Part shown: in pieces, positions 53,610-61,398 of the stretch | Layout: each line of letters begins with the position of its first letter | How positions within the stretch are numbered: the stretch's first letter is position 1 | DNA from: Acidimicrobiaceae bacterium | Lineage (GTDB): Bacteria; Actinomycetota; Acidimicrobiia; Acidimicrobiales; Ilumatobacteraceae | Assembly (NCBI GenBank): GCA_016722025.1 | Contig: JADKGZ010000005.1 | Location: 62,001 to 126,000, forward strand | Length of the DNA: 64,000 nt | Direction: 5' to 3' | The notes under the pieces: model-generated | What the model was told of the DNA's origin: nothing | Database searches by the model: none | What the model saw: the letters and a program-made list of their open reading frames with translations, nothing else | Translations under genes and position numbers: made by a program

Positions 53610-54604
53610 GCCAGACCATCTCCAACGGTCTCTTCGGCGCCATCGGCGTCACCGCCATCGCCTACTGCTTGGCTGCCATCGGTCTCAACATCCACTTCGG
53701 CTACACCGGCCTGCTCAACTTCGGTCAGGCCGGCTTTGCGCTCGTCGGTGGCTATGCCGTGGCGATGCCGGTGATGAACTGGCAGTGGAGCATCTGGGCC
53801 ACGATCCCGGTGGTGATCATTGCCTCGACCACCTTCGCGCTCATCCTGGGCATTCCCACTCTGCGGCTGCGCAGCGACTACCTGGCAATCGTCACCATTG
53901 CGGCAGCGGAGATCCTGCGCCTGCTGGTGTCGACCCCGAAGGCGGTCAACGTCACCGGCGCTACCGATGGCATCAACTCCTTCACCGACGACATCCAGAA
54001 CTCCATTCCGGGGTTCCTGAGGGGCAAGTCGGTGCCGTTGTGGGAGAAGCAGATCAGCGACTACGAGATGTGGGTGATCATGCTCGGCTGGTTCCTGGTC
54101 GTTCTCTTCTCGGTCGGCGTGTGGGCACTCATGCGCAGCCCCTGGGGTCGCGTGTTGCGCTCTATCCGTGAGGACGAGGATGCGGCGCGCAGCCTCGGCA
54201 AGAACGTGTTCTCCTACAAGATGACCAGCCTCGTGCTCGGCGGCGTCGTCGGTGGCTTCGGCGGTGCAATTCTCGTCATCGGCCAGCGCAACGCAAGCCC
54301 TGGCAGCTTCCAAACTCAATTCACGTTCCTCACCTACGCGATCATCGTGCTTGGTGGCGTCGGCAAAGCCAAGGGGCCGATCATCGGTTCGATGATCTTC
54401 TGGTTCATCATCAACTTCAGCGACAGCCTCCTCGCCGACTGGACGGACGGGACGGGCTTTCAGCTGCCCACCTGGCTGATGGACTCGTCGAACTTCAGCT
54501 TCTTCCGCTGGATCCTGGTTGGCAGTGGTTTGGTCCTGCTGGTGATCTTCCGGCCACAAGGGATCTTCGGCGACAAGAGGGAGCAGGCGTTCGATGTCCG
54601 CTGA
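53606..54604 (+). CDS. livM: Branched-chain amino acid ABC permease LivM
   Basis: A 332-residue integral membrane permease. AAIGLNIHFGYTGLLNFGQA near residue 23, LGIPTLRLRSDYLAIVTIAA near residue 79, and RVLRSIREDEDAARSLGKNV are the LivM signatures. The C-terminal LVIFRPQGIFGDKREQAF is also typical. It has no extra domain. The start overlaps livH and the end overlaps livG by 11 bases. Confidence 0.95.
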   Translation: MSQTISNGLFGAIGVTAIAYCLAAIGLNIHFGYTGLLNFGQAGFALVGGYAVAMPVMNWQWSIWATIPVVIIASTTFALILGIPTLRLRSDYLAIVTIAAAEILRLLVSTPKAVNVTGATDGINSFTDDIQNSIPGFLRGKSVPLWEKQISDYEMWVIMLGWFLVVLFSVGVWALMRSPWGRVLRSIREDEDAARSLGKNVFSYKMTSLVLGGVVGGFGGAILVIGQRNASPGSFQTQFTFLTYAIIVLGGVGKAKGPIIGSMIFWFIINFSDSLLADWTDGTGFQLPTWLMDSSNFSFFRWILVGSGLVLLVIFRPQGIFGDKREQAFDVR

Positions 54605-55431
54605 CGTGTTTGCCGAGGTTGCCCGTGAGCCTGGCGTTCCCAAGCCTGATCCGATTCTCGTCGCCGACGCAATCCGTCGCTCGTTCGGGGGTCTGGCGGC
54701 CGTCGACGTGGCCCATGTCGAGGTGCAGCGCAACACCATCACCGCCTTGATCGGCCCGAACGGAGCCGGCAAGACGACGTTCTTCAACCTTCTCACCGGC
54801 TTTGATACGCCCAGCACCGGTACCTGGCATTTCAACGGAATGTCGATGAGCGGAGCCAGCCCGTACAAGGCGGCGCGTCGCGGCATGGTACGAACGTTTC
54901 AGCTCACGAAGAGCCTGACTCGAATGACGGTGATCGAGAACATGCGTCTGGGCGCCACTGGCCAAGGCGGCGAGCGGCTGTGGGCCCGCGCCGTTCAGGT
55001 TCCTGTGGCGTGAGCAGGAAGCCGAGATCACTGCTCGCGCCGAGGTCTTGCTCGAGCGCTTCAAGCTGGACCACATGCGTGACGAGTTCGGTGGCTCGCT
55101 GTCGGGTGGGCAGCGCAAGCTCCTGGAAATGGCGCGAGCGCTGATGGTCGAGCCGGAGATGGTGATGCTCGACGAGCCAATGGCCGGCGTCAACCCAGCG
55201 CTCAAGCAGAGTCTGTTGCAGCACGTGAAAGGTCTCAAGGATGAGGGGCGCACCGTGCTCTTCGTGGAACACGACATGGACATGGTCCACGAGATCGCCG
55301 ACTGGGTGGTGGTGATGGCAGAGGGTCAGATCATCGCCGAAGGCCCACCGTCGTTCATCGGCGCCAACCAAGCAGTGATCGACGCATACCTTGGTGCCCA
55401 TCAGAACACCGATCTGGGGGTGGGGGCATGA
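54594..55431 (+). CDS. livG: Branched-chain amino acid ABC ATPase LivG, one-base frameshift
   Basis: About 278 residues after repair. Walker A is GPNGAGKTTFFNLL, the Q-loop FQLTKSLTRMTVIENM, the signature LSGGQRKLLEMARALM, Walker B VMLDEPMAGVNP and the H-loop LFVEHDMDMVHEIAD. The frame breaks between 54981 and 54993; dropping one base gives ...WAR(P/A)FRFLWREQEAEI.... Without repair the ATPase would lack its signature and Walker B. It lies between livM and livF with overlaps on both sides. Confidence 0.94.
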
Positions 55432-56189
55432 GCACCGCTGAACCGGCTGTGGAAACACGACCGACCGTCATCGATGTCAAGGAGTTGGTCGGCGGCTACA
55501 CCTCGGAAGTGAACATCCTCAACGGGTGCGATCTCACGGTGGCTCCCGGCGAGTTCGTCGGGATCATCGGCCCCAACGGTGCCGGCAAGTCGACGCTGCT
55601 GAAGGCAGTGCTCGGGCTGCTCAAGATCCGGTCGGGTTCGGTCTGGTTGCACGGTGAGGAGATCACGGGCACGAAGGCACACGAGTTGGTGGGGCGCGGC
55701 GTTGGCTTCGTTCCGCAGAGCAAGAACGTCTTCCCCAGCCTCACTGTCAGGGAGAACCTGGAGATGGGCTGCTACTTGAAGCCGTCCATGTTCCGCGAGC
55801 AGTACGAAGTCGTCTGTGAGATGTTCCCGAAGCTGAAGAGCCGTGCGTCGCAGTCGGCCTCGGCGCTGTCGGGTGGGGAACGCCAGATGGTGGCCATGGG
55901 GCGCGCGCTGATGCTCAAGCCGTCGGTGCTGCTGCTCGACGAACCATCCGCGGGTTTGTCGCCGATGTTGCAGGACGAAGTGTTCATCAACTGCAGGCAC
56001 ATCAATGCCAGCGGTGTGGCCATCTTGATGGTGGAGCAGAACGCCAGGCGGTGCCTACAGGTGTGCGATCGTGCGTACGTGCTCGATCAGGGCCGAAACG
56101 CCTACACCGGTACCGGTCGCGAGCTGCTCGCCGACCCGAATGTGATCGGGTTGTACCTGGGCACGTTGGCCAGGGCCACCGGAGGCTGA
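55428..56189 (+). CDS. livF: Branched-chain amino acid ABC ATPase LivF
   Basis: A 253-residue ATPase: Walker A GPNGAGKSTLLKAV, the Q-loop VPQSKNVFPSLTVRENL, signature LSGGERQMVAMGRALM, Walker B VLLLDEPSAGLSP and H-loop ILMVEQNARRCLQV. It is the last gene of livHMGF and is intact. The start overlaps livG by four bases. The binding protein gene lies on the opposite strand about 1 kb on. Confidence 0.95.
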   Translation: MSTAEPAVETRPTVIDVKELVGGYTSEVNILNGCDLTVAPGEFVGIIGPNGAGKSTLLKAVLGLLKIRSGSVWLHGEEITGTKAHELVGRGVGFVPQSKNVFPSLTVRENLEMGCYLKPSMFREQYEVVCEMFPKLKSRASQSASALSGGERQMVAMGRALMLKPSVLLLDEPSAGLSPMLQDEVFINCRHINASGVAILMVEQNARRCLQVCDRAYVLDQGRNAYTGTGRELLADPNVIGLYLGTLARATGG

Positions 56190-56196
56190 AGGAAGC

Positions 56197-57079
56197 TCAG
56201 CCGTCCGATGTGAAGGCGCCGTCGGCGTCGAGCGGCGCAGCCATCGGCCACCGTTGCCAGCATCTCGGGCTGCACCGCCGGGTCGGGCTGCACCACGTAC
56301 GCGTGGTCGACGCCGTCGCCGAGGTCGAGTTGCAGCACGAAACGAAACGGCTGTTTCGTTTCGGCGACCGCATGGGCGTCGCAACGGCCCTCGGAGAACC
56401 GCACCCGTGCCGACGACTGCTCGCGACCGGACGGCAGTTCCATGAGCACCGGTGAGGCCGCGGGTAGGTCGGGGAAGCGAAGTGTGAACGGAATGGTGTT
56501 GCCGGCCGCCACGACCCGAACCGTGGACGTCGCCGCGACCCGGTCGAGCGTCAGCTCGGCGACCGTCATCGGCCGACCATCGATCTCGTCGCGACGAACG
56601 TCGTCGAAGCCGATGACCACCTGGGACTCGATCATCCGGCGTTCGCACCCAGCGTGATGGATGGCGATCGCAGTGCCATCCGCGTCGGTCACCTCGGCGG
56701 TACGGGTGGTGCCGTCGGCGAGGGTGAGCACCACCCTCGCGCTGTCGGTCGGCGGTGGAGCAAGCACGGTGGTCCCTTCGATCCGACAACGGGGTGCACG
56801 CACAGACACGGGGAGATCGATCCGCTGACCGACCCCGATCAGCGTGTCGAGAGTCCTGAGCTCAGAATCGAAACCCTCCCAGAGGAACTGCACGCCGGCC
56901 ACCTGCAGCTGCTCCTCGAGGTGGTTCGTGAGCTGCAGTTGCATCTGACCGGTTGCGATGTCGTCGCGATACTGCAGCGGGTCGGCGGTGAGTGGCCGCA
57001 CCGTAGGCGACGACGCACCCTGGCCGCAGGCGGCGAGGAGCGTGCCCACTGCCACCGCCCGACCGAGACCGCGAGTCAT
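56197..57079 (-). CDS. Hypothetical lipoprotein, probable frameshift near the 3' end
   Basis: About 293 residues. MTRGLGRAVAVGTLLAACGQ is a lipoprotein signal, followed by beta-rich sequence (MQLQLTNHLEEQLQVAGVQF) and several cysteines. I cannot name the family. Read straight through, the frame runs 88 bases into livF. Dropping one base near 56235-56241 gives a short C-terminus LDADGAFTSDG ending at 56197, neatly eight bases past the livF stop. I prefer this. TATGTT lies six bases before the ATG at 57079. It may act with the facing ABC system, but that is only position. Confidence 0.72.
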
Positions 57080-57085
57080 TCGCCG

Positions 57086-57091
57086 AACATA
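57086..57091 (-). promoter_or_regulatory. Probable -10 box of the lipoprotein gene (leaderless)
   Basis: TATGTT six bases before the ATG at 57079. Confidence 0.6.
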
Positions 57092-57102
57092 GCCGACGAC
57101 GC

Positions 57103-57137
57103 GAAGCGGCCCCGGGCGCTGTGCCCGGGGCCGCTTC
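57103..57137 (-). terminator. Perfect 15-bp hairpin after the binding protein gene
   Basis: Arms 57103-57117 and 57123-57137 are exact reverse complements with a five-base loop, 43 bases beyond the stop of the ABC binding protein gene. There is no T-run. It also lies just upstream of the lipoprotein gene's promoter. Confidence 0.75.
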
Positions 57138-57179
57138 AACGGTTGTCGCACTCAGTTGAGCCGTGATGGCTCGAGTGGA

Positions 57180-58571
57180 TCAGCTGTTCGAGTCGTAGCT
57201 CTCGCCGAGACCATTACCGATGTTGCCATCGCAGCCGTAGACGGCGACGTCGCGAGGGCCGGCGCCGTTCTCGACCATGGTCCGGAGGATCTTGGACGAC
57301 TCTTCGAAACCGATGACGACCACGGCATCGGGGCCGGCGGCCACGATCTCGTTGACTTCGGCGTCGAACGTACCAGCGTCGGGCTCGTAGATCTTGACGA
57401 CCGACACGGTGATACCGGCGGCCTCCAAGGTGGACTGCACGACTTCGGCGAGGCCGGTGCCGTAGGCGTCGTTACGGGCGATGATGGCCACGTTGGTGGC
57501 GCCATCGTCGGCGACGAGCTTGGCGATTGCGGCGCCCTGCAGGAGGTCCGGCGGGGCGACACGGAAGTACAGGCCCTTGTCGGCGTAGGTGGTGAGCTTG
57601 TCGGAGGTGTTCGCCGGGCTGAAGTGCACGATGCCGGCACCGGTGATCTTGTCGATGACCGACAAGGAGATGCCGGAAGCGGCAGCACCCACGACTGCGT
57701 CGACGGTCTCGCCGAGCAGACGGTCGACGGTTGCGTTGGCGAACTCAGGCGTGTCGCCCGAATCGCCTTCGACCAGTTCGACCGGCTTGCCCAACACGCC
57801 GCCGCCCTCGTTGATCTCCAGGATGGCCAGGTTGACGCCGGCGATCTCGGGTGGTCCGAGGAACGCAAGCGAGCCCGTCACCGGGAGGAGCGTGCCGATG
57901 CGCAGCACGCCGTCACCAGCACGCGTGCCCTCGACGGGAACAGCTGCCACGTCGGCAGAATCCGCGCCCTTGGCGGGCAGGAACTCGGTCAGCTCGTCGT
58001 CGATGCGGTTGTCGGCACCCATGGTGAGCACGCCGTAGCTGGCTTCCATCGGGTCGCCCACGCCGTTGAGCGTGATCGGGCCGCTGTAGCCGTCGTAGTC
58101 GGGGTCGCCACCGGCATCGATGATGGCCATGCACGTCGCGAAGTCGGTGCACTTCTCACCGTCGCGGGTGATGCCCTGGATCTCGCTGGCGTACGCAATG
58201 CCGTCGTCGCCCGCCTTGGCAGCAGCCAGGGCGATGATGAGCGTGAGGTCGTATCCCTCTGCTGCGTAGTTGAAGTCGACGAGGTCGGGGTCGACCTCGA
58301 GGAGGCGGGCCTTGAAGTCGTCGCCCAGCGGGGTCAGGGGCGTGGTGCCCTTGAAGCCCTCCAGGTCGCCGCCCTCGGCCATCGCCTCGGTGGTCTCCGG
58401 GGCGGCTGCCTCGGTGGTCTCCGGGGCGGCTGCCTCGGTGGTCTCCGTGGCGGCGGCCTCGGTGGTGGGAGCCGCCGTGTCGGTGGTCTCCTCGTCGTCG
58501 CCGCAGGCGGCAGCCACAAGGGCCAGGCCTACGAGCAATGCGCCGAAACGGCGCACGCGGGTTTTCTGCAT
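57180..58571 (-). CDS. livK: Branched-chain amino acid ABC binding protein, circularly permuted
   Basis: A 463-residue lipoprotein (lipobox LVAAACG, Cys23). A T/E/A-rich repeat linker covers residues 24-66. Residues 68-195 (FNYAAEGYDLTLIIALAAAK, EASYGVLTMGADNRIDDE) match the C-terminal part of an ordinary LivK-type protein. A new linker (residues 196-221) joins it to residues 222-463 (RIGTLLPVTGSLAFLGPPEI, then SPANTSDKLT and VVVIGFEESSKILRTM), which match the N-terminal part of the family. So the order is swapped, while the total length is close to normal plus the linker. The ATG at 58571 has GGGGGAG eight bases upstream. It faces livHMGF, whose permease also has an unusual secreted domain. 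Confidence 0.93.
   Translation of the reverse strand: MQKTRVRRFGALLVGLALVAAACGDDEETTDTAAPTTEAAATETTEAAAPETTEAAAPETTEAMAEGGDLEGFKGTTPLTPLGDDFKARLLEVDPDLVDFNYAAEGYDLTLIIALAAAKAGDDGIAYASEIQGITRDGEKCTDFATCMAIIDAGGDPDYDGYSGPITLNGVGDPMEASYGVLTMGADNRIDDELTEFLPAKGADSADVAAVPVEGTRAGDGVLRIGTLLPVTGSLAFLGPPEIAGVNLAILEINEGGGVLGKPVELVEGDSGDTPEFANATVDRLLGETVDAVVGAAASGISLSVIDKITGAGIVHFSPANTSDKLTTYADKGLYFRVAPPDLLQGAAIAKLVADDGATNVAIIARNDAYGTGLAEVVQSTLEAAGITVSVVKIYEPDAGTFDAEVNEIVAAGPDAVVVIGFEESSKILRTMVENGAGPRDVAVYGCDGNIGNGLGESYDSNS
58384..58476 (-). repeat. 24-base tandem repeat encoding the binding protein linker
   Basis: Two exact 24-base units (58384-58407 and 58408-58431) and a third with two differences (58432-58455), then a partial fourth. 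They encode TTEAAAPE-type repeats in the flexible segment between the lipid anchor and the folded part of the binding protein. Confidence 0.9.
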
Positions 58572-58592
58572 TGGGTGTCTCCCCCTAGGAGC

Positions 58593-58614
58593 CGGGTCGC
58601 AGGGATGCGACCCG
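58593..58614 (-). promoter_or_regulatory. Leader hairpin of the binding protein gene
   Basis: Exact nine-base arms (58593-58601 and 58606-58614) with a four-base loop, in the leader just upstream of the Shine-Dalgarno. It may stabilise the mRNA or modulate translation. Confidence 0.5.
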
Positions 58615-58632
58615 TTGGTATTCGAGAAGCGG

Positions 58633-58662
58633 AGTGTAGGTCGGGTTTGCACGAGCGGACAA
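58633..58662 (-). promoter_or_regulatory. Promoter of the binding protein gene
   Basis: A -35 TTGTCC (58662-58657) and -10 TACACT (58638-58633) with an 18-base spacer. The leader is about 55 bases with hairpin and Shine-Dalgarno, unlike the leaderless genes nearby. Confidence 0.5.
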
Positions 58663-58694
58663 GCACCGCTCGGCGAATTCGATGTCGGGACGAC

Positions 58695-58700
58695 TACGGT
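58695..58700 (+). promoter_or_regulatory. Probable -10 box of the second crotonase gene (leaderless)
   Basis: TACGGT seven bases before the ATG at 58708. Confidence 0.6.
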
Positions 58701-58707
58701 TTCGTGC

Positions 58708-59532
58708 ATGTCGAACCCTGCGGAAGTGACCCCCGAGGAAGTCCTGTACGAGGTGGGTGACCACATCGCCACCATCACGCTCAATGCGCCCGGTCGGATG
58801 AACACCATTTCCGGGGCGATGCTCGACCAGCTGTCCGAACGCTTGCTGCAGGCCGACCGCGACGCCGACGTGCGCTGCATCGTGCTCACCGGCGCCGGTA
58901 AGGCCTTCTGCGCCGGTCTCGACATGGCGGCTCAGATGGGCGCGGCCAAGGGCTCGTTGGGGGGCCTCGACAGCGGTGGTGGCATTCCGGGCGAGATCGA
59001 CCTGCGGTTCACGCCCCCGACCGTGCTGCACAACCTCGACACACCCACCATCTGCGCGCTCAACGGCGGCGCTGCCGGCTACGGCCTCGACATCGCGCTG
59101 GGCTGCGACATCCGTGTGGCCGCGCAGAGCGCCAAGCTGAACCCGGGCTTCGCCAAGCGCGGCATCGTGCCCGAGAGCGGGGGCACCTGGCTGCTGCCAC
59201 GGATGGTGGGGTACGCGAAGGCTGCCGAGATCGCGTTCACCGGTCGCTTGCTGAAGGCCGACGAGGCCCACGAACTGGGTCTCGTCAACCACGTGGTGGC
59301 CGACGAGCACTTCCACGAGGCCGTCCGCGAGCTCGCCGGCGAGATCGCCGCCAACGCCCCGCTGGCCGTGCGCGCCATCAAGCGCATGATGCGCGCCGCC
59401 GAGACCGAGACGTTCGACCAGAACGTGCACCACGTCTTCTTGCAGCTGCTGCCGCTGCTGCGCACCGACGACTTCCGTGAAGGGGTCGCCGCGTACATGG
59501 AGAAGCGGTCGCCGAAGTTCACCGGTCGCTGA
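58708..59532 (+). CDS. Enoyl-CoA hydratase/isomerase family protein
   Basis: A 274-residue crotonase. Motifs: VLTGAGKAFCAGLDMAAQMG near residue 64, CALNGGAAGYGLDIALGCDI near residue 118, and FAKRGIVPESGGTWLLPRMV, where the glutamate in PESG matches the hydratase general acid position. The second hydratase glutamate is not seen in the usual place, so isomerase activity is possible. The C-terminal helix RSPKFTGR is conserved in short-chain members. TACGGT marks a leaderless start. The nitroreductase GTG follows 13 bases after the stop. Confidence 0.92.
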   Translation: MSNPAEVTPEEVLYEVGDHIATITLNAPGRMNTISGAMLDQLSERLLQADRDADVRCIVLTGAGKAFCAGLDMAAQMGAAKGSLGGLDSGGGIPGEIDLRFTPPTVLHNLDTPTICALNGGAAGYGLDIALGCDIRVAAQSAKLNPGFAKRGIVPESGGTWLLPRMVGYAKAAEIAFTGRLLKADEAHELGLVNHVVADEHFHEAVRELAGEIAANAPLAVRAIKRMMRAAETETFDQNVHHVFLQLLPLLRTDDFREGVAAYMEKRSPKFTGR

Positions 59533-59545
59533 GCCGGAGCCCGGC

Positions 59546-60217
59546 GTGATCCCGCTGCTCGATGGCCTCGCCACCACCCGCACCATTCGCCGTTACACGG
59601 CCGAGCCGCTGCCGGAGGCCGATCTCGCCGCCATCTTGTGGCATGCCAGCCGAGCCCCCAGCGGTAGCAACCGGCAAGGTGTGCGGTACCTGGTGCTGCG
59701 CAACGGCCCGGTGGCCACTGCAGCGCGTCGATTGCTCGGCGAGTCGTTCCGGTCGTCGTGGGCCACCAAGCGCGCCGCCGACGGGTACGAGGCCGGCAGC
59801 GGCGCCGTGGCCGACTCGCCCAAGGCGCGCATGGCGGCCACCATGCAGCACTTCGTCGATCATCTCGAGGACGTGCCGGTGATCGTGCTGGTGTGCCTGC
59901 GTCGCCACCGCGCGGCAAACCCCTACGAGGGCGCCTCCGTCTACCCCGCCACGCAGAACCTGCTGTTGGCGGCACGGGCGCTCGGCTACGGCGGGGCACT
60001 CACCATGTGGCACCAGATGGTCGAGCAGGAGCTGCGCGAGCTGCTGGCCGTGCCCGACGACGTGGCCTTGTCGGCGTGCATCACCCTGGGCCGTCCCGCG
60101 GGCGCGCACGGGCCGGTTCGGCGGCGGCCGTTGCACGAGGTGGTCTTCGAGGATCAGTGGGGCAGCCCTGCCGACTGGGCGGTCGACCCGCCCGACCCAC
60201 AGCACCAGCAGGGCTAG
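59546..60217 (+). CDS. Nitroreductase family protein
   Basis: A 223-residue FMN reductase. LATTRTIRRYTAEPLPEADL and WHASRAPSGSNRQGVRYLVL form the FMN site, VYPATQNLLLAARALGYGGA the dimer helix, and SACITLGRPAG the last strand. The GTG at 59546 gives a standard N-terminus and sits close to the crotonase stop. It is the fourth nitroreductase-family gene in the window. Confidence 0.92.
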   Translation: MIPLLDGLATTRTIRRYTAEPLPEADLAAILWHASRAPSGSNRQGVRYLVLRNGPVATAARRLLGESFRSSWATKRAADGYEAGSGAVADSPKARMAATMQHFVDHLEDVPVIVLVCLRRHRAANPYEGASVYPATQNLLLAARALGYGGALTMWHQMVEQELRELLAVPDDVALSACITLGRPAGAHGPVRRRPLHEVVFEDQWGSPADWAVDPPDPQHQQG

Positions 60218-60220
60218 GGT
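60215..60220 (+). promoter_or_regulatory. Probable -10 box of xylA
   Basis: TAGGGT eight bases before the ATG at 60229. Confidence 0.5.
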
Positions 60221-60228
60221 TGGGGGCG

Positions 60229-61395
60229 ATGAACGCTTACACGCCCCGCCCTGATCACCGCTTCACCTTCGGCCTCTGGACGGTGGGCAACACCGGTCGC
60301 GACCCGTTCGGCTTCGAGACCCGAGCTGCGCTCGATCCGGTGCGTTCGGTGCACAAGCTGGCCGAACTGGGCGCCTACGGGGTGAACTTCCACGACGACG
60401 ACCTGGTGCCGTTCGGCTCGCCCGCGGCCGAGCGCGAGCGCATCGTGAAGCAGTTCCGGGCAGCGCTCGACGACACCGGCATGAAGGTGCCGATGGCCAC
60501 CTGCAACCTGTTCTCGCAGCCGCTGTTCAAGGACGGCGCTTTCATCGCCAACGACCCGGCGGTGCGGCGCTTCTCGGTGAAGAAGACGTTCGACGCCATC
60601 GACCTGGGGGCCGAGCTGGGCGCCGAGGTGTACGTGATGTGGGGTGGCCGCGAGGGCATGGAGGCCGAGGCTGCGAAGCACGTCGGCACCGCCCTCGACC
60701 GCTATGCGGAGGCCGTCAACCTGGCCTGCGCGCACGTGCGCGAGCGGGGCTACCAGATGGTGCTGGCCCTCGAACCCAAGCCCAACGAGCCGCGTGGCGA
60801 CATGCTGCTGCCCACGGTCGGCCATGCGCTGGCGTTCATCAACGAGCTCGAGTGGCCCGAGATGGTGGGCCTCAACCCCGAGTTCGCGCACGAGACGATG
60901 AGCGGCCTCAACTTCACCCACGCCGTCGCGCAGACGATGTGGCACGGCAAGTTGTTCCACATCGACCTCAACGCCCAGCGGATCGGCAAGTACGACCAGG
61001 ACTTCCGCTTCGGCAGCGAAGGCATCCGCGATGCCTTCTACCTGGTGAAGCTGCTGGAGGACTCGCAGTGGTCGGGCATGCGGCACTTCGATGCCCATGC
61101 GTATCGCACGGAGGACGAAGCTGGCGTGTGGCAGTTCGCCAGCGGCTGCATGCGCAACTACCTCATCCTGGCCGAGAAGGCCGAGCGGTTCCGCAACGAC
61201 GCAGAGATCACGGCGGCGCTCGAGGCCGCGATGGCCCCGCAGCTCTCCGTGCCCACTTCGCCCGGTGGGCTGGGTGCCGACGCCCTCGCGACCATCCGTG
61301 CCACCTCGCCCGACATCGCCGCGATGACCAGCCGCGGGTACGGCCACGAGCGGCTCGATCAACTGGTCACCGAACTGCTGCTGGGCGTTCGGTAG
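60229..61395 (+). CDS. xylA: Xylose isomerase
   Basis: A 388-residue class I (actinobacterial-type) xylose isomerase, converting D-xylose to D-xylulose. FGLWTVGNTGRDPFG starts the barrel; the catalytic histidine is in GVNFHDDDLVPFG, the metal-binding glutamate in LALEPKPNEPRGD, and the metal ligands in LFHIDLNAQRIGKYDQDFRF. The length and motifs match Streptomyces-type enzymes used as glucose isomerases. The ATG has TAGGGT eight bases upstream. The xylB gene follows three bases after the stop. Confidence 0.97.
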   Translation: MNAYTPRPDHRFTFGLWTVGNTGRDPFGFETRAALDPVRSVHKLAELGAYGVNFHDDDLVPFGSPAAERERIVKQFRAALDDTGMKVPMATCNLFSQPLFKDGAFIANDPAVRRFSVKKTFDAIDLGAELGAEVYVMWGGREGMEAEAAKHVGTALDRYAEAVNLACAHVRERGYQMVLALEPKPNEPRGDMLLPTVGHALAFINELEWPEMVGLNPEFAHETMSGLNFTHAVAQTMWHGKLFHIDLNAQRIGKYDQDFRFGSEGIRDAFYLVKLLEDSQWSGMRHFDAHAYRTEDEAGVWQFASGCMRNYLILAEKAERFRNDAEITAALEAAMAPQLSVPTSPGGLGADALATIRATSPDIAAMTSRGYGHERLDQLVTELLLGVR

Positions 61396-61398
61396 GCC

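Noticed and set aside
56102..57151. The lipoprotein gene as one uninterrupted 349-codon frame
   Set aside because: It would overlap the end of livF by 88 bases and begin with an implausible N-terminus; the shorter repaired version fits better.
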